Origin: Nioella halotolerans
GTDB lineage: Bacteria > Pseudomonadota > Alphaproteobacteria > Rhodobacterales > Rhodobacteraceae
Assembly (NCBI GenBank): GCA_003428585.1
Contig: QVQC01000032.1
Coordinates: forward strand, 62,001 to 126,000
Direction of reading: 5' to 3'
DNA length: 64,000 nt
This document shows, piece after piece, positions 18,768-29,635 of the stretch. The position numbers and the translations under genes were made by a program. The notes under the pieces are model-generated. The model worked only from the letters and a program-made list of their open reading frames with translations. It was not told the DNA's origin and ran no database searches. Within the stretch, counting starts at the first letter, position 1. Every line of letters starts with the position of its first letter.

Positions 18768-19967
18768 TCAGGGCTTTCGCACGGCCCCGGTGTCAAGGCA
18801 GATCAGGCCACCGGGCTGGCGCGTGATGCGGCCATCCAGTTCCAGCCGGGCAAGCTCGCCGGCAGCCTCGCCGGCTGAGAGTTTCAGGTCGCGCAGCAGT
18901 TGATCCTCCGCCACGGGCGCGGGGCCAAGCCGGTCGAGGATGCGGGCATTCAGCGCCGCGCGTTCCCGCCAGGGGCGTTCGGGGCCGGGGGCGGGGATCG
19001 CGTCCGCCGCGACCGGTGCCGTCAGCGGCAGGTCGGGCTGCGCCGCCGGTGTCTTGGCCGGGCCAAGCGCCTCGATCACGTCGGCGGCGGAGCGGATCAA
19101 CGTGGCACCGTCGCGCAGCAGGTGGTTGCAGCCCGACGCCCGGGTATCCATCGGGTGGCCGGGCACGGCCAGCACCTCGCGCCCGTAATCGGCGGCGTTG
19201 CGCGCGGTGATCAAGGAACCGGAGCGCGCCGCCGCCTCGACCACGATCACCGCCTTGGCCAGCCCCGCGACGATGCGGTTTCTTTGCGGGAAATGGCGCG
19301 CGCGCGGCTCCAGCCCGAAGGGCTGTTCCGAAAGGCACAGCCCGCGCCGCGCGATGTCATGCGCCAGTTCGGTGTTTTCCAGCGGGTAGATGACGTCAAG
19401 CCCGCCCGCCATGACCGCGATGGTGCCGCCCGGCAGCGCGGCCTTGTGGGCAAGCGCGTCGATGCCGCGTGCAAGGCCCGAAACCACGCCAAAGCCTGCC
19501 TGCGACAGGTCCTCGGCCAACTGGCGGGCCATGCGCGCCCCGAGCGAGGAGGCATTGCGCGTTCCGACCATGGCGACAAGCGGCCGGTCCAGCAAATCTG
19601 TGTTGCCACGCACCCACAGGACGGGTGGCGCATCGCCACATTGCGCCAGCTGCCCGGGATAGCCCGGGTCGCCAAGGCTGATCATCCTTGCGCCAATGCG
19701 CTTGGCGGCGCGGGCCTCGGCGCGCGCGGTTTCCTGGGGGCAGGGGGCGTAGTCCTCCACCCCCGCGGCGCGGGCCACATCGGGCAGGGCGGCGAGCGCG
19801 GCCGCGGCATCGCCATGTTCGGCCAGCAGGCGGCGAAACGTCGTGGGACCGACACGGCGCGAGCGCACCAGCCGCAGCCGCGCCAACCTGTCGGCGCTGT
19901 CCGTCGCGGGGCCGGGGCAATAGGCGGTCGCGGCCTCGAAGAATCCGTTGTCGGCGTCCATTCTCAT
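18768..19967 (-). CDS. dprA: DNA-processing protein DprA
   Basis: A 399-residue DprA/Smf. It loads RecA onto incoming single-stranded DNA during natural transformation. The Rossmann-fold core includes MVGTRNASSLGARMA (~158), GLARGIDALAH (~188), TIAVMAGGLDVIYP (~203) and the SGSLITARNAADYGREVLAVPG stretch. An N-terminal SAM-like region precedes it, and a C-terminal winged-helix (DprA_WH) follows a Pro/Ala linker. Start 19967 (MRMDADNG) is uncertain; 19961 is also possible and neither has a strong ribosome site. It shows that at least one competence-linked gene is present, not that the strain is transformable. Confidence 0.94.
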   Translation of the reverse strand: MRMDADNGFFEAATAYCPGPATDSADRLARLRLVRSRRVGPTTFRRLLAEHGDAAAALAALPDVARAAGVEDYAPCPQETARAEARAAKRIGARMISLGDPGYPGQLAQCGDAPPVLWVRGNTDLLDRPLVAMVGTRNASSLGARMARQLAEDLSQAGFGVVSGLARGIDALAHKAALPGGTIAVMAGGLDVIYPLENTELAHDIARRGLCLSEQPFGLEPRARHFPQRNRIVAGLAKAVIVVEAAARSGSLITARNAADYGREVLAVPGHPMDTRASGCNHLLRDGATLIRSAADVIEALGPAKTPAAQPDLPLTAPVAADAIPAPGPERPWRERAALNARILDRLGPAPVAEDQLLRDLKLSAGEAAGELARLELDGRITRQPGGLICLDTGAVRKP

Positions 19968-20018
19968 GAGTCGGGATGCTAGCCCACGGACTCTTAACAA
20001 GCCGTTTACCGCGGGCGC

Positions 20019-20500
20019 CTATCCGTCGAAATCGAGGCGTTTCGCGAAACTGCGCAGCGTCAGGCAGAAGGGGCCGGCGGAACTGTCCACCCGCGTTTCC
20101 ACGCCGCCCGTCTCTTGCCAGCCATGGCGGGCGTAGAACCGCCCGGCGCGCTCGTTGCCGATGCCGACCAACAGCCGCGCCAAGCCGACGCCGCGCGCGG
20201 CCAGCCGTGTCTCGCCATCCGCCAGCAGCCGCCCGGCCAGACCGGTGCCGCGCGCGGCATCGGCGACGAAAAGCTGGTAAAGTTCGTCGTCGCGGATCGC
20301 GCAGAAGCCAAGCGGGCGCAGCGCCGGTCCGGCCATGCGGATATCGGGCAGGGCGTCGCGCAGGCGGCGGGCGAAATCCCCAACCGTGCGCAGCCGGGTC
20401 AGCGCCGCCGGCGTATAGGCGGCGTGCGCCTCGTGCCAGCCAGCATGCCAGAGCCGCGCCAGCGCCGGCACGTCGTCTTGCGTCGCGGGGCGCAGGTCGC

Positions 20501-20504
<4 letters not shown>
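20019..20504 (-). CDS. GNAT family N-acetyltransferase
   Basis: A 161-residue GNAT protein with acetyl-CoA-site pattern ELYQLFVADAARGTGLAGRLL (~76-95) and C-terminal NERAGRFYARHGWQ (~123-136). The GTG start at 20504 overlaps the tldD stop (GTGA), indicating translational coupling with TldD. The in-frame sequence further upstream lies inside tldD and has no GNAT similarity. The substrate is unknown. Confidence 0.82.
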
Positions 20505-21925
<1,421 letters not shown>

Positions 21926-22109
21926 GGGCGGGGAACCTTTCCGAGGGAGAAAATGATCTATGTCAACTGACAGGGCAAAATCGACGGGGTGAGACATTTT
22001 TCACCACTGCCTTGCCATGAAACCCTCTATATGGTTCATCACCAAACATACGCAACGGGGTGCGCGGGACATGCGAGGACACGCCCCCCGCAAGGACAGG
22101 ACGACCAGA

Positions 22110-22997
22110 ATGAAGCTTCTGAACAAACTGACCGGCCTCGGGGCCAGCATTGCCGCAAGCGTTGCCGCCGGCATGGCCACCGCGCAGGCCGCACCGGAAG
22201 GCTTGGAAGTGATCGGCGCGCCCGTGCAGGGCGGCACCGCGCTACAACCAGCCGCCAGCAGCCTCGCGCGGGAGCTGCTGTTCCTTGACAACATGCTGCT
22301 CTACATCATCGCCGCGATCTGCCTCTTCGTGCTGGCGCTTCTGGTCTGGGTCGTGCTGCGCCACAACGCGCGCGCCAACCCGACCCCGGCCAAGTTCAGC
22401 CACAACACGCCGGTGGAGGTGACATGGACGCTGGTGCCGCTGGCCATCCTCGTCTTCATCGGCGCCTTCTCGCTGCCGGTCCTGTTCAACCAGCAGGAGA
22501 TCCCGGAAGGCGACGTGGTGATCAAGGCCACCGGCTACCAGTGGTACTGGGGCTACGAATATCCCGACCACGACATCGACTTCCTGAGCTTCATGCTGGA
22601 GCGCGACCAGCTGGAAGAGCATGGCTACACGCAGGATGACTACCTGCTGGCGACGGATACGGCCGTGGTCGTTCCGACCGGTCAGACCGTGGTGGTGCAG
22701 GTGACCGCCGGCGATGTCATCCATAGCTGGACGATCCCGGCTTTCGGCGTGAAGCAGGACGGTGTGCCGGGCCGCCTCGCTGAACTTTGGTTCGAGGTCG
22801 ATCCGGGCATGGAAGGCATTTATTTCGGCCAGTGTTCCGAACTCTGCGGCCTGAACCATGCCTTCATGCCGATCACCGTGATGGCCGTGACGCCCGAGGA
22901 ATACGAGGCGTGGCTGGCCACCGGCGGGTCCGATTTTGCCTCGCTGATGGATGGCACCATCGGTGGCGAGGTCGAACTGGCCGCCGTCGCGCAGTAA
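22110..22997 (+). CDS. ctaC: Cytochrome c oxidase subunit II
   Basis: A 295-residue CoxB/CtaC. It takes electrons from cytochrome c at the binuclear CuA centre of the aa3 oxidase. A signal peptide (1-~27) precedes two membrane helices (~63-83, ~105-126) and a periplasmic cupredoxin domain. All CuA ligands are visible: His205, Cys242, Glu244, Cys246, His250 and Met253. The aromatic electron-entry patch reads YQWYWGYEY (143-151). ATG 22110 follows AAGGACAGGA. First gene of the oxidase assembly cluster; the catalytic subunit I gene is not in the window, as usual for this clade. Confidence 0.97.
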   Translation: MKLLNKLTGLGASIAASVAAGMATAQAAPEGLEVIGAPVQGGTALQPAASSLARELLFLDNMLLYIIAAICLFVLALLVWVVLRHNARANPTPAKFSHNTPVEVTWTLVPLAILVFIGAFSLPVLFNQQEIPEGDVVIKATGYQWYWGYEYPDHDIDFLSFMLERDQLEEHGYTQDDYLLATDTAVVVPTGQTVVVQVTAGDVIHSWTIPAFGVKQDGVPGRLAELWFEVDPGMEGIYFGQCSELCGLNHAFMPITVMAVTPEEYEAWLATGGSDFASLMDGTIGGEVELAAVAQ

Positions 22998-23074
22998 CGC
23001 GAACATCATCGCGGGCGGGTCCGGCCGCGCCCGTGATTCTCCCGCAAGCCCTCCAGACATGTGAGCCAGTGTAG

Positions 23075-24013
23075 ATGAGCGATTTCACCGCCAATACCAG
23101 CAGCCCCCCGCAAGAGGCCACGTTCGGCGACTACCTCGCCCTGCTCAAGCCGCGGGTGATGTCGCTTGTCGTGTTCACGGCCTTCGTCGGGCTCATGGTC
23201 GCGCCGCAGGGTGTGCCGCCGATGGTAGGCTTTACCGCGATCCTGTTCATCGCGCTTGGCGGCGGGGCCTCGGGCGCGCTGAACATGTGGTATGATGCCG
23301 ATATCGACGCGGTGATGAAGCGCACCTCTGGCCGGCCGATCCCCTCGGGCCGTGTCGCGCCGGGCGAGGCGCTTGGCCTCGGGCTGTGGCTGTCGGCGCT
23401 TTCCGTCGTGATGCTGGGCCTCGCGGCCAACTGGTTTGCTGCCGGGTTCCTTGCCTTTACGATCTTCTTTTACGCCGTGGTCTATACAATCTGGCTCAAG
23501 CGGTCGACGCCGCAGAACATTGTCATCGGCGGTGCCGCCGGGGCATTTCCGCCGATGATCGGCTGGGCCGTGGCCACCGGCGGCGTGTCGCTGGAATCGG
23601 TGCTGATGTTCGCGCTTGTCTTCATGTGGACGCCGCCGCATTTCTGGGCGCTGGCGCTGTTCATGAAGTCCGACTACGACGCCGCCAAGGTGCCGATGCT
23701 GACCGTGACTCATGGCCGGCCCCATACCCGCAAGATGATCCTCGCCTACACGCTGCTGCTGTCGCCGGTGGCGATCGCTGCCGGGCTGACCACGATCGGC
23801 GGGCCGGTCTACCTTGCGGCGGCCGTGGTGCTGAACCTGATCTTCGTGAAGGGCGGCTACGACATCTGGCGGCGGACCGAGGATGCGGCACGCGCCGACG
23901 ACTACCGCACCGAGAAGAAGGTCTTCCGCTTTTCGCTGCTGTATCTTTTCCTGCATTTCGGCGCGCTTTTGGTCGAAGCCGGTTTGCGCAGCGTCGGATT
24001 GGGGGGCTGGTAG
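23075..24013 (+). CDS. ctaB: Protoheme IX farnesyltransferase
   Basis: A 312-residue UbiA-type prenyltransferase with about nine membrane helices. It makes heme O from heme B, the first step to heme A of the aa3 oxidase. The Asp-rich prenyl-diphosphate motif NMWYDADIDAVMKRT (~70-84) is intact. It lies 77 bp after ctaC and 1 bp before the next small gene, as in the classic ctaC-ctaB-ctaG-ctaE clusters of Paracoccus and Rhodobacter. Confidence 0.96.
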   Translation: MSDFTANTSSPPQEATFGDYLALLKPRVMSLVVFTAFVGLMVAPQGVPPMVGFTAILFIALGGGASGALNMWYDADIDAVMKRTSGRPIPSGRVAPGEALGLGLWLSALSVVMLGLAANWFAAGFLAFTIFFYAVVYTIWLKRSTPQNIVIGGAAGAFPPMIGWAVATGGVSLESVLMFALVFMWTPPHFWALALFMKSDYDAAKVPMLTVTHGRPHTRKMILAYTLLLSPVAIAAGLTTIGGPVYLAAAVVLNLIFVKGGYDIWRRTEDAARADDYRTEKKVFRFSLLYLFLHFGALLVEAGLRSVGLGGW

Positions 24014-24014
24014 A

Positions 24015-24203
24015 ATGCCGATCACCGAAACGCACGAGATCCACAATCGTCGCATGGGGCGTAACCTCGGGGTCGGCCTGACCCTGCTTGCCTTCGTGGC
24101 GATCGTGTTCTTCCTGACGGTGTCGAAAATTCGCAACGGGGGCGCTATGGAAGGTTTCGACCACACCGTGCGGCCGTCGATCACAGAGGAGGCCTACGAA
24201 TGA
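24015..24203 (+). CDS. Small CoxF-like membrane protein
   Basis: A 62-residue protein with a basic N-terminus (HNRRMGRNLG) and one membrane helix (~20-38). The ATG is 1 bp after the ctaB stop, and its stop overlaps the ctaG start (ATGA). Position, size and topology fit the small CoxF-type ORF found between ctaB and ctaG in this clade. Its function in oxidase assembly is not established from sequence. Confidence 0.75.
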   Translation: MPITETHEIHNRRMGRNLGVGLTLLAFVAIVFFLTVSKIRNGGAMEGFDHTVRPSITEEAYE

Positions 24204-24772
24204 GCGACCGGACCCAGACCCATGCAAGGACGGTGGTCAAGCTTCTGTCCGTGGTGACCGTGATGGCCGGGCTCGGCTTTGCCTCCGTCCCGCTTTACGA
24301 CCTGTTTTGCCGGGTGACAGGCTATGGCGGTACCACCTCCACCGCCGAGGCCGGCAGCGACGTGGTCCTTGACCAGACCATTCGCGTGCGCTTCGACGCC
24401 TCGACCGAGGCAGACATGCCATGGGAATTCCGCCCGCCCGATGCCCCGATGGAGATCCGCATCGGCGAAACCGGCATGGCCTTCTACACCGCCTACAACC
24501 CGACCGACCGCCCCGTCGCGGGCACGGCAAGCTATAACGTGACGCCGTTCAGCGCCGGGCTCTACTTTTCCAAGATCGACTGCTTCTGCTTCACCCAGCA
24601 GATCCTCGGCCCCGGCGAACGGGTGGAAATGCCGGTGACCTTCTATGTCGATCCCGAGATCGTCGAGGACGCCGATACGCGGAGCATCCCCGCAATCACC
24701 TTGTCCTATACGTTCTACGAAACGGACCTGCCCGACGACGAATATGCCGCGCTAGACGGCGACAGTGAGTGA
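24200..24772 (+). CDS. ctaG: Cytochrome c oxidase assembly protein CtaG/Cox11
   Basis: A 190-residue Cox11-type copper chaperone that delivers copper to the CuB site of subunit I. One N-terminal membrane anchor (~12-32) precedes [11 protein letters not shown] (with conserved Cys37) and an Ig-like periplasmic domain. The copper-binding CFCF is at 128-131. Coupled to both neighbours: its start lies in the stop of the small ORF, and the next gene follows 20 bp later. Confidence 0.96.
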   Translation: MSDRTQTHARTVVKLLSVVTVMAGLGFASVPLYDLFCRVTGYGGTTSTAEAGSDVVLDQTIRVRFDASTEADMPWEFRPPDAPMEIRIGETGMAFYTAYNPTDRPVAGTASYNVTPFSAGLYFSKIDCFCFTQQILGPGERVEMPVTFYVDPEIVEDADTRSIPAITLSYTFYETDLPDDEYAALDGDSE

Positions 24773-24792
24773 CCAACGAAGGACCACACATC

Positions 24793-25608
24793 ATGGCCCA
24801 TGCCAAGAATCACGACTATCACATCCTGACGCCATCGATTTACCCGTTCCTCGGGGCGGTGGGAACGTTCCTGATGCTTTTCGGCGCCGTCTTCTGGATC
24901 ACCGGCAGTGGCCCGTGGCTTTTCGCGATCGGGTTCGTCGCGGTGCTCTACGTCATGTTCGGCTGGTGGAAGGACATGGTGGCGGAGGGCAACAACAACG
25001 TTGACCACACGCCGGTCGTGCGCATCGGCCTGCGCTACGGGTTCATCCTCTTCATCCTGTCGGAGGTTATGTTCTTCGTCGCGTGGTTCTGGGCCTTCTT
25101 CAAGCACACGATCTATCCAATGAGCGTCTACGAAGGCTCTACCTATGTAACGCCGGAGATTTATTCCGTCGACGCGTTCCACTTGCCGCTGATCAACACG
25201 CTTGTCCTGCTGTTGTCGGGTTGCGCGGTGACGTGGGCGCACCATGCGCTTGTGCATGAGAACAACCGCAAGGACCTGATCTGGGGGCTTGCCATCGGCA
25301 TCGTGCTCGGCATTGCCTTCACCGCGCTTCAGGCCTTCGAATACTGGGAACTGATCGCCCATTACGGCTGGTCCTTCGGCGGCGACCGCTTCTATGGCAC
25401 CTTCTTCATGGCGACGGGCTTTCACGGCCTTCACGTCATCATCGGGACGATCTTCCTTGCCGTCTGCCTGTTCCGGGCCATCGCGGGCGATTTCACCCCG
25501 GAACGGCACGCGGGGTTCGAGGCGGCGGCGTGGTACTGGCACTTCGTCGATGTCGTCTGGCTGTTCCTGTTTTTCGCGGTCTATATCTGGGGCCAGTCCA
25601 GCCTGTGA
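24793..25608 (+). CDS. ctaE: Cytochrome c oxidase subunit III
   Basis: A 271-residue seven-helix subunit III. It stabilises the aa3 oxidase and its proton-uptake pathway. Visible hallmarks are [16 protein letters not shown] (~89-104), [13 protein letters not shown] (~207) and [14 protein letters not shown] near the C-terminus. The ATG at 24793 follows AAGGACCACACATC; a GTG 24 bp earlier is in frame but less likely. Confidence 0.97.
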   Translation: MAHAKNHDYHILTPSIYPFLGAVGTFLMLFGAVFWITGSGPWLFAIGFVAVLYVMFGWWKDMVAEGNNNVDHTPVVRIGLRYGFILFILSEVMFFVAWFWAFFKHTIYPMSVYEGSTYVTPEIYSVDAFHLPLINTLVLLLSGCAVTWAHHALVHENNRKDLIWGLAIGIVLGIAFTALQAFEYWELIAHYGWSFGGDRFYGTFFMATGFHGLHVIIGTIFLAVCLFRAIAGDFTPERHAGFEAAAWYWHFVDVVWLFLFFAVYIWGQSSL

Positions 25609-25696
25609 TGCCTGACCGCGTTTCGTGCGGTCATCGGAAACATGCGATTGTTCAAGGCCGGCCAACGGGTCGGCCTTTTCCTGTCTGTGGGGTGTG

Positions 25697-26377
25697 ATGT
25701 TCAGGAAGATGCTCTGGCCAAGTTTGTTCGGTCTCGTCGGCTGCGCGGTGCTTCTGGCACTCGGCTTTTGGCAGGTGGAGCGTCTGGCGTGGAAAGAGGC
25801 GCTTCTGGCCGGGATCGAGGCGCGGATCGCGGATGCGCCAGTGGCGTTGCCGGATGCCCCGCAAGAGGCGCAGCACCAGTATTTGCCGGTGGAACTCTCG
25901 GGCGTGATCCGCGAGGGCGAGATCGCCATCCTCGCCTCGCTGCGCACCGCGGGGCCGGTCTACCGGATCATTCGCGCGGTGCAGACCGACGCCGGCCGCA
26001 GGATCCTTGTCGATATGGGGTTCGTGCGCGAGACCGAGCGCGCGGCGGAGCGGCCCGGCGGGGCAGAGGTTGACCTTGTCGGCAACCTCTACTGGCCCGA
26101 CGAGATCGACCGCTTCACCCCGGCGCCGGACCGGGACGAAGGCATCTGGTTCGCGCGCGACATCCCGGCCATGGCCGAGGCGCTGGACACCGAACCGGTG
26201 CTTCTGGTTCTGCGCGAGTCGCCGCAAACGGATCTTGGCGTGACGCCCTTTCCCGTCGACACCGGCGCGATCCCGAACGATCATCTGTCCTACGCGATCA
26301 CGTGGTTTCTGCTGGCAGCCGCGTGGATGGGGATGACACTCTACCTGCTGTGGCGTATCAGACAGCGGATCAACTGA
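25697..26377 (+). CDS. SURF1 family protein
   Basis: A 226-residue SURF1/Shy1 homologue, which handles heme A during oxidase subunit I maturation. One N-terminal helix (~6-24, ending LALGFWQVERLAWKEALL) and one C-terminal helix (~200-219) flank a periplasmic domain. YRIIRAVQTDAGRRILVDMGFV (~95-116) and HLSYAITWFLLA (~197-208) are family motifs. The ATG at 25697 is used because similarity starts there. Last oxidase gene, 15 bp before thrC. Confidence 0.9.
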   Translation: MFRKMLWPSLFGLVGCAVLLALGFWQVERLAWKEALLAGIEARIADAPVALPDAPQEAQHQYLPVELSGVIREGEIAILASLRTAGPVYRIIRAVQTDAGRRILVDMGFVRETERAAERPGGAEVDLVGNLYWPDEIDRFTPAPDRDEGIWFARDIPAMAEALDTEPVLLVLRESPQTDLGVTPFPVDTGAIPNDHLSYAITWFLLAAAWMGMTLYLLWRIRQRIN

Positions 26378-26392
26378 AGGCAGCACAAGTTC

Positions 26393-27781
26393 ATGCGTTA
26401 CGTCTCGACCCGGGGAAGGGCCCCCGACCTGAGTTTCGAAGAGGCCATGCTGACGGGCCTCGCCCGCGATGGCGGGCTCTACGTGCCGGCCGAGATACCG
26501 GTGATGGCGAAGGCCGATATCGCCGCGTTGGCGGGACGATCCTACGAGGAGGTGGCCTTTCGCGTCATGCGCCCCTTCATCGGCGAGGCGTTCTCCGATG
26601 CGGAGTTCGAAGACATCATCGCACGTGCCTATGCCGGGTTCGGCCACGCCGCCCGCGCGCCGCTGGTGCAGCTTGCGCCCAACCATTTCCTGCTGGAACT
26701 GTTCCATGGCCCGACGCTGGCCTTCAAGGATTTCGCCATGCAACTGATCGGGCAGTTGTTCGAAGCGTCGCTGAAACGCTCCGGCAAGCGCGTGACCATC
26801 GTCGGTGCGACCTCGGGCGATACCGGCTCGGCGGCGATGGAGGCGTTCCGGGGCCTCGACATGGTCGATGTCTTCATCCTCTTTCCCGATGGCCGGGTCA
26901 GCGACGTGCAGCGCCGCCAGATGACCACCGTGGCGGAGGCGAATGCCCACGCGCTCGCCCTCCGCGGCGATTTCGACGATTGCCAGGCGCGGCTGAAGGA
27001 CATGTTCAACGATCACGCCTTCCGCGACGCGGTGCGCCTTGCCGGTGTGAACTCGATCAACTGGGCGCGGGTGCTGGCGCAGGTCGTCTATTACTTCACC
27101 GCCGCCGTATCGCTTGGCGCGCCGCAGCGCTCGGTCAGCTTCACCGTTCCCACGGGCAATTTCGGGGATATCTTCGCCGGCTACATCGCGCGGGCCATGG
27201 GCCTGCCGATCGAAAAGCTGGTGATCGCCACCAACCAGAACGACATCCTGCACCGGGCGATCGCGCGCGGCGCCTACGAGACGAAAGGCGTCACCCCCAC
27301 GATCAGCCCGTCAATGGATATCCAGGTGTCCTCGAATTTCGAGCGGGTGCTGTTCGATGTCTATGACCGCGACGGCGGCGCCGTGGCGCAATTGATGGAG
27401 GAACTGAAGGGGCAGGGCGGGTTCGGAATCAGCCAGGGCGCGCTGGAACGCCTGCGCGGGCTGTTCGCCTCTGGCCGCTGTTCGGAAGAGCAGACGCTGG
27501 CCATGATCGCCCGCGCCAGGGCCGAGATGGGGGAACTCCTGTGTCCGCACAGCGCCGTCGGCGTGCATGTCGCGCAGGCGCATCTCGGGGTCACGCCGAT
27601 GGTGACGCTGGCCACGGCGCATCCGGCGAAATTCCCCGATGCAGTCGAACAGGCCAGCGGCATCCGCCCGGCCTTGCCCGCGCGCATGGCCGACCTCTTC
27701 GACCGCGAGGAGCGGGTCACGCGGGTGGAGAACGACCTTTCAGAATTGCAGGCGCTTGTGCGCAGGGAGAGAGTGGCATGA
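26393..27781 (+). CDS. thrC: Threonine synthase
   Basis: A 462-residue PLP enzyme converting O-phosphohomoserine to threonine. It is the long type (yeast/E. coli-like) beginning MRYVSTRG. The PLP lysine is in TLAFKDFAMQ (~113-116), and the phosphate-binding GATSGDTGSAAMEAF lies near 142. The stop overlaps the start of the M16 protease gene (ATGA). lysC, an earlier enzyme of the pathway, is also in this window. Confidence 0.97.
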   Translation: MRYVSTRGRAPDLSFEEAMLTGLARDGGLYVPAEIPVMAKADIAALAGRSYEEVAFRVMRPFIGEAFSDAEFEDIIARAYAGFGHAARAPLVQLAPNHFLLELFHGPTLAFKDFAMQLIGQLFEASLKRSGKRVTIVGATSGDTGSAAMEAFRGLDMVDVFILFPDGRVSDVQRRQMTTVAEANAHALALRGDFDDCQARLKDMFNDHAFRDAVRLAGVNSINWARVLAQVVYYFTAAVSLGAPQRSVSFTVPTGNFGDIFAGYIARAMGLPIEKLVIATNQNDILHRAIARGAYETKGVTPTISPSMDIQVSSNFERVLFDVYDRDGGAVAQLMEELKGQGGFGISQGALERLRGLFASGRCSEEQTLAMIARARAEMGELLCPHSAVGVHVAQAHLGVTPMVTLATAHPAKFPDAVEQASGIRPALPARMADLFDREERVTRVENDLSELQALVRRERVA

Positions 27782-29040
27782 CCGTGCAGATCCACACGCT
27801 GACGAACGGCCTGCGCGTCGTGACCGAACACATGCCGGGGCTGCAATCTGCCGCCATCGGCGTCTGGGTGAACGCGGGCGGCCGGCACGAGACGCCGGAT
27901 CAGAACGGCGTGGCGCATTTCCTCGAACACATGGCCTTCAAGGGCACGGCGCGGCGCAGCGCCTTGCAGATCGCGGAGGAAATCGAGGATGTGGGCGGCT
28001 ACATCAATGCCTATACCAGCCGCGAAGTAACGGCCTATTACGCCCGCGTCCTGAAGGACGACGTGCCGCTGGCGGTGGACCTGATCTCGGATTTCCTGCT
28101 CAACCCGGTTTTCGACCCGCGAGAGATCGAGGTCGAGCGCGGTGTTATCCTGCAGGAAATCGGGCAGGCTCTGGATACGCCCGACGACATCATCTTCGAC
28201 TGGCTGCAAGAGGTGGCTTATCCCGAACAGCCGCTTGGCCGCACCATCCTTGGCCCGTCGGAGCGGGTGCGCGCCTTTGACAAGGCGGATCTGCAACGCT
28301 TCGTGGCGCAGCATTACGGGCCGGGGCAGATGATCCTTTCGGCGGCGGGCGCGGTGGACCATGACCAGATCGTGCGGCTGGCCGAGGCCGCCTTCGGCCA
28401 CCTCCCCGCCACCCCGGTCAGCACCGCTTTGCCGGGACGGTTCCGGGGGGGCGAGCGGCGCGAGGTCAAGGAGTTGGAGCAGGCGCATTTCACCCTCGCG
28501 CTGGAGGCGCCGGGCTACCGATCGGACGATATCTATACCGCGCAGATTTTTGCCACGGCGCTTGGCGGCGGCATGTCCTCGCGCCTGTTTCAGGAACTGC
28601 GCGAAAAGCGCGGCCTGTGCTACACGATCTTCAGCCAGGTCGGTGCCTACGACGATACCGGGCTGATGACGATCTATGCCGGGACGGGGGGCGAGGATCT
28701 GGCCGCCCTGTCGGACCTGACGATCGAGGAGGTGCGCCGCTCCGTCGACGGGCTGACCGAGGCGGAGATCGACCGCGCCCGCGCCCAGATCAAGGCGGGG
28801 ATGCTGATGGGGCTGGAAAGTCCCTCTGCCCGCGCCGAACGGCTGGCGCGGCTGGTGGCGATCTGGAACCGGGTGCCGCCGCTGTCCGAAACCGTTGCGC
28901 GGATCGACGCGGTGGACCGTGCCGCCGTGCGCGATCACGCCGCGGGGCTTGTCGGGGCCGGGCAGGCCGCGCTTGCGCTCTACGGCCCGGTGGAAAACAG
29001 CCCCCGCGTGGCGCAGATGGTGGAGCGTCTGGCCGCCTGA
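27778..29040 (+). CDS. M16 family zinc metallopeptidase (processing-peptidase-like)
   Basis: A 420-residue insulinase-family protease related to the mitochondrial processing peptidase beta subunit. The inverted zinc motif HxxEH is intact as HFLEH at 47-51, with the downstream metal Glu in the EVERGVILQEI segment (~118-128). The Gly-rich loop GGGMSSRLFQELREKRGL (~263-280) is also present. It is coupled to thrC by ATGA and to the following GNAT gene by TGATG. The thrC-M16 order is frequent in alphaproteobacteria. Confidence 0.94.
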   Translation: MTVQIHTLTNGLRVVTEHMPGLQSAAIGVWVNAGGRHETPDQNGVAHFLEHMAFKGTARRSALQIAEEIEDVGGYINAYTSREVTAYYARVLKDDVPLAVDLISDFLLNPVFDPREIEVERGVILQEIGQALDTPDDIIFDWLQEVAYPEQPLGRTILGPSERVRAFDKADLQRFVAQHYGPGQMILSAAGAVDHDQIVRLAEAAFGHLPATPVSTALPGRFRGGERREVKELEQAHFTLALEAPGYRSDDIYTAQIFATALGGGMSSRLFQELREKRGLCYTIFSQVGAYDDTGLMTIYAGTGGEDLAALSDLTIEEVRRSVDGLTEAEIDRARAQIKAGMLMGLESPSARAERLARLVAIWNRVPPLSETVARIDAVDRAAVRDHAAGLVGAGQAALALYGPVENSPRVAQMVERLAA

Positions 29041-29624
29041 TGATCGCCCGCAGGAAGAGAGTCCGGATCGAGACGGAGCGGCTGACCCTGCGCCTGCCCC
29101 TGCATTCGGACTTTCGGGCCTGGGCCAGCCTGCGCGACTATTCCGCCGCGTTCCTGAAGCCGTGGGAACCGACATGGGCGTCTGATCACCTGACCCGCAA
29201 GAGCTTTACCAGCCGGGTCTACTGGACGCAGCGCTCGATCGGCAATGGCAGCGCGGTGCCGCTGTTCATGATCCGGCGCGAGGATGACACGCTTGTGGGG
29301 GCGATCACGCTCGACAACATTCGCCGCGGTCCGGCACAATCGGGAACGCTTGGCTACTGGATCGGCGCGCCCTTCCAACGGCACGGCTACATGCTGGAAG
29401 CGATCGAGGCGCTTGCGCATTACGCCTTCCGCGATCTCGACCTCAGCCGGCTGGAAGCGGCCTGCCTGCAGGAAAACACGCCCTCGCGCGGGGTGTTGGA
29501 AAAGGCCGGGTTCAAGTATGAGGGCGTGGCGCAAAGCTACCTCCAGATCGACGGACGCTGGCGCAATCACGTGCTTTACGCCATGCTGCGCCACGACCGG
29601 CGCGGGCGGATCGGCACAGGGTGA
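29040..29624 (+). CDS. GNAT family N-acetyltransferase (RimJ-like)
   Basis: A 194-residue GNAT of the RimJ/RimL (ribosomal protein acetylase) type: TERLTLRLPLHSDF near 13-26, GYWIGAPFQRHGYMLEAIEAL (~103-123) and NTPSRGVLEKAGFKYEGVAQSYLQIDG (~143-169). The start overlaps the M16 stop, suggesting co-translation. RimJ acetylates ribosomal protein S5 in E. coli; the substrate here is inferred only from family. Confidence 0.88.
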   Translation: MIARRKRVRIETERLTLRLPLHSDFRAWASLRDYSAAFLKPWEPTWASDHLTRKSFTSRVYWTQRSIGNGSAVPLFMIRREDDTLVGAITLDNIRRGPAQSGTLGYWIGAPFQRHGYMLEAIEALAHYAFRDLDLSRLEAACLQENTPSRGVLEKAGFKYEGVAQSYLQIDGRWRNHVLYAMLRHDRRGRIGTG

Positions 29625-29635
29625 ACGGGGGCGAT

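Noticed and set aside
21961..21966. TTGACA on the minus strand upstream of tldD
   Set aside because: A perfect -35-like hexamer, but no acceptable -10 lies 15-19 nt downstream, so I did not annotate a promoter.
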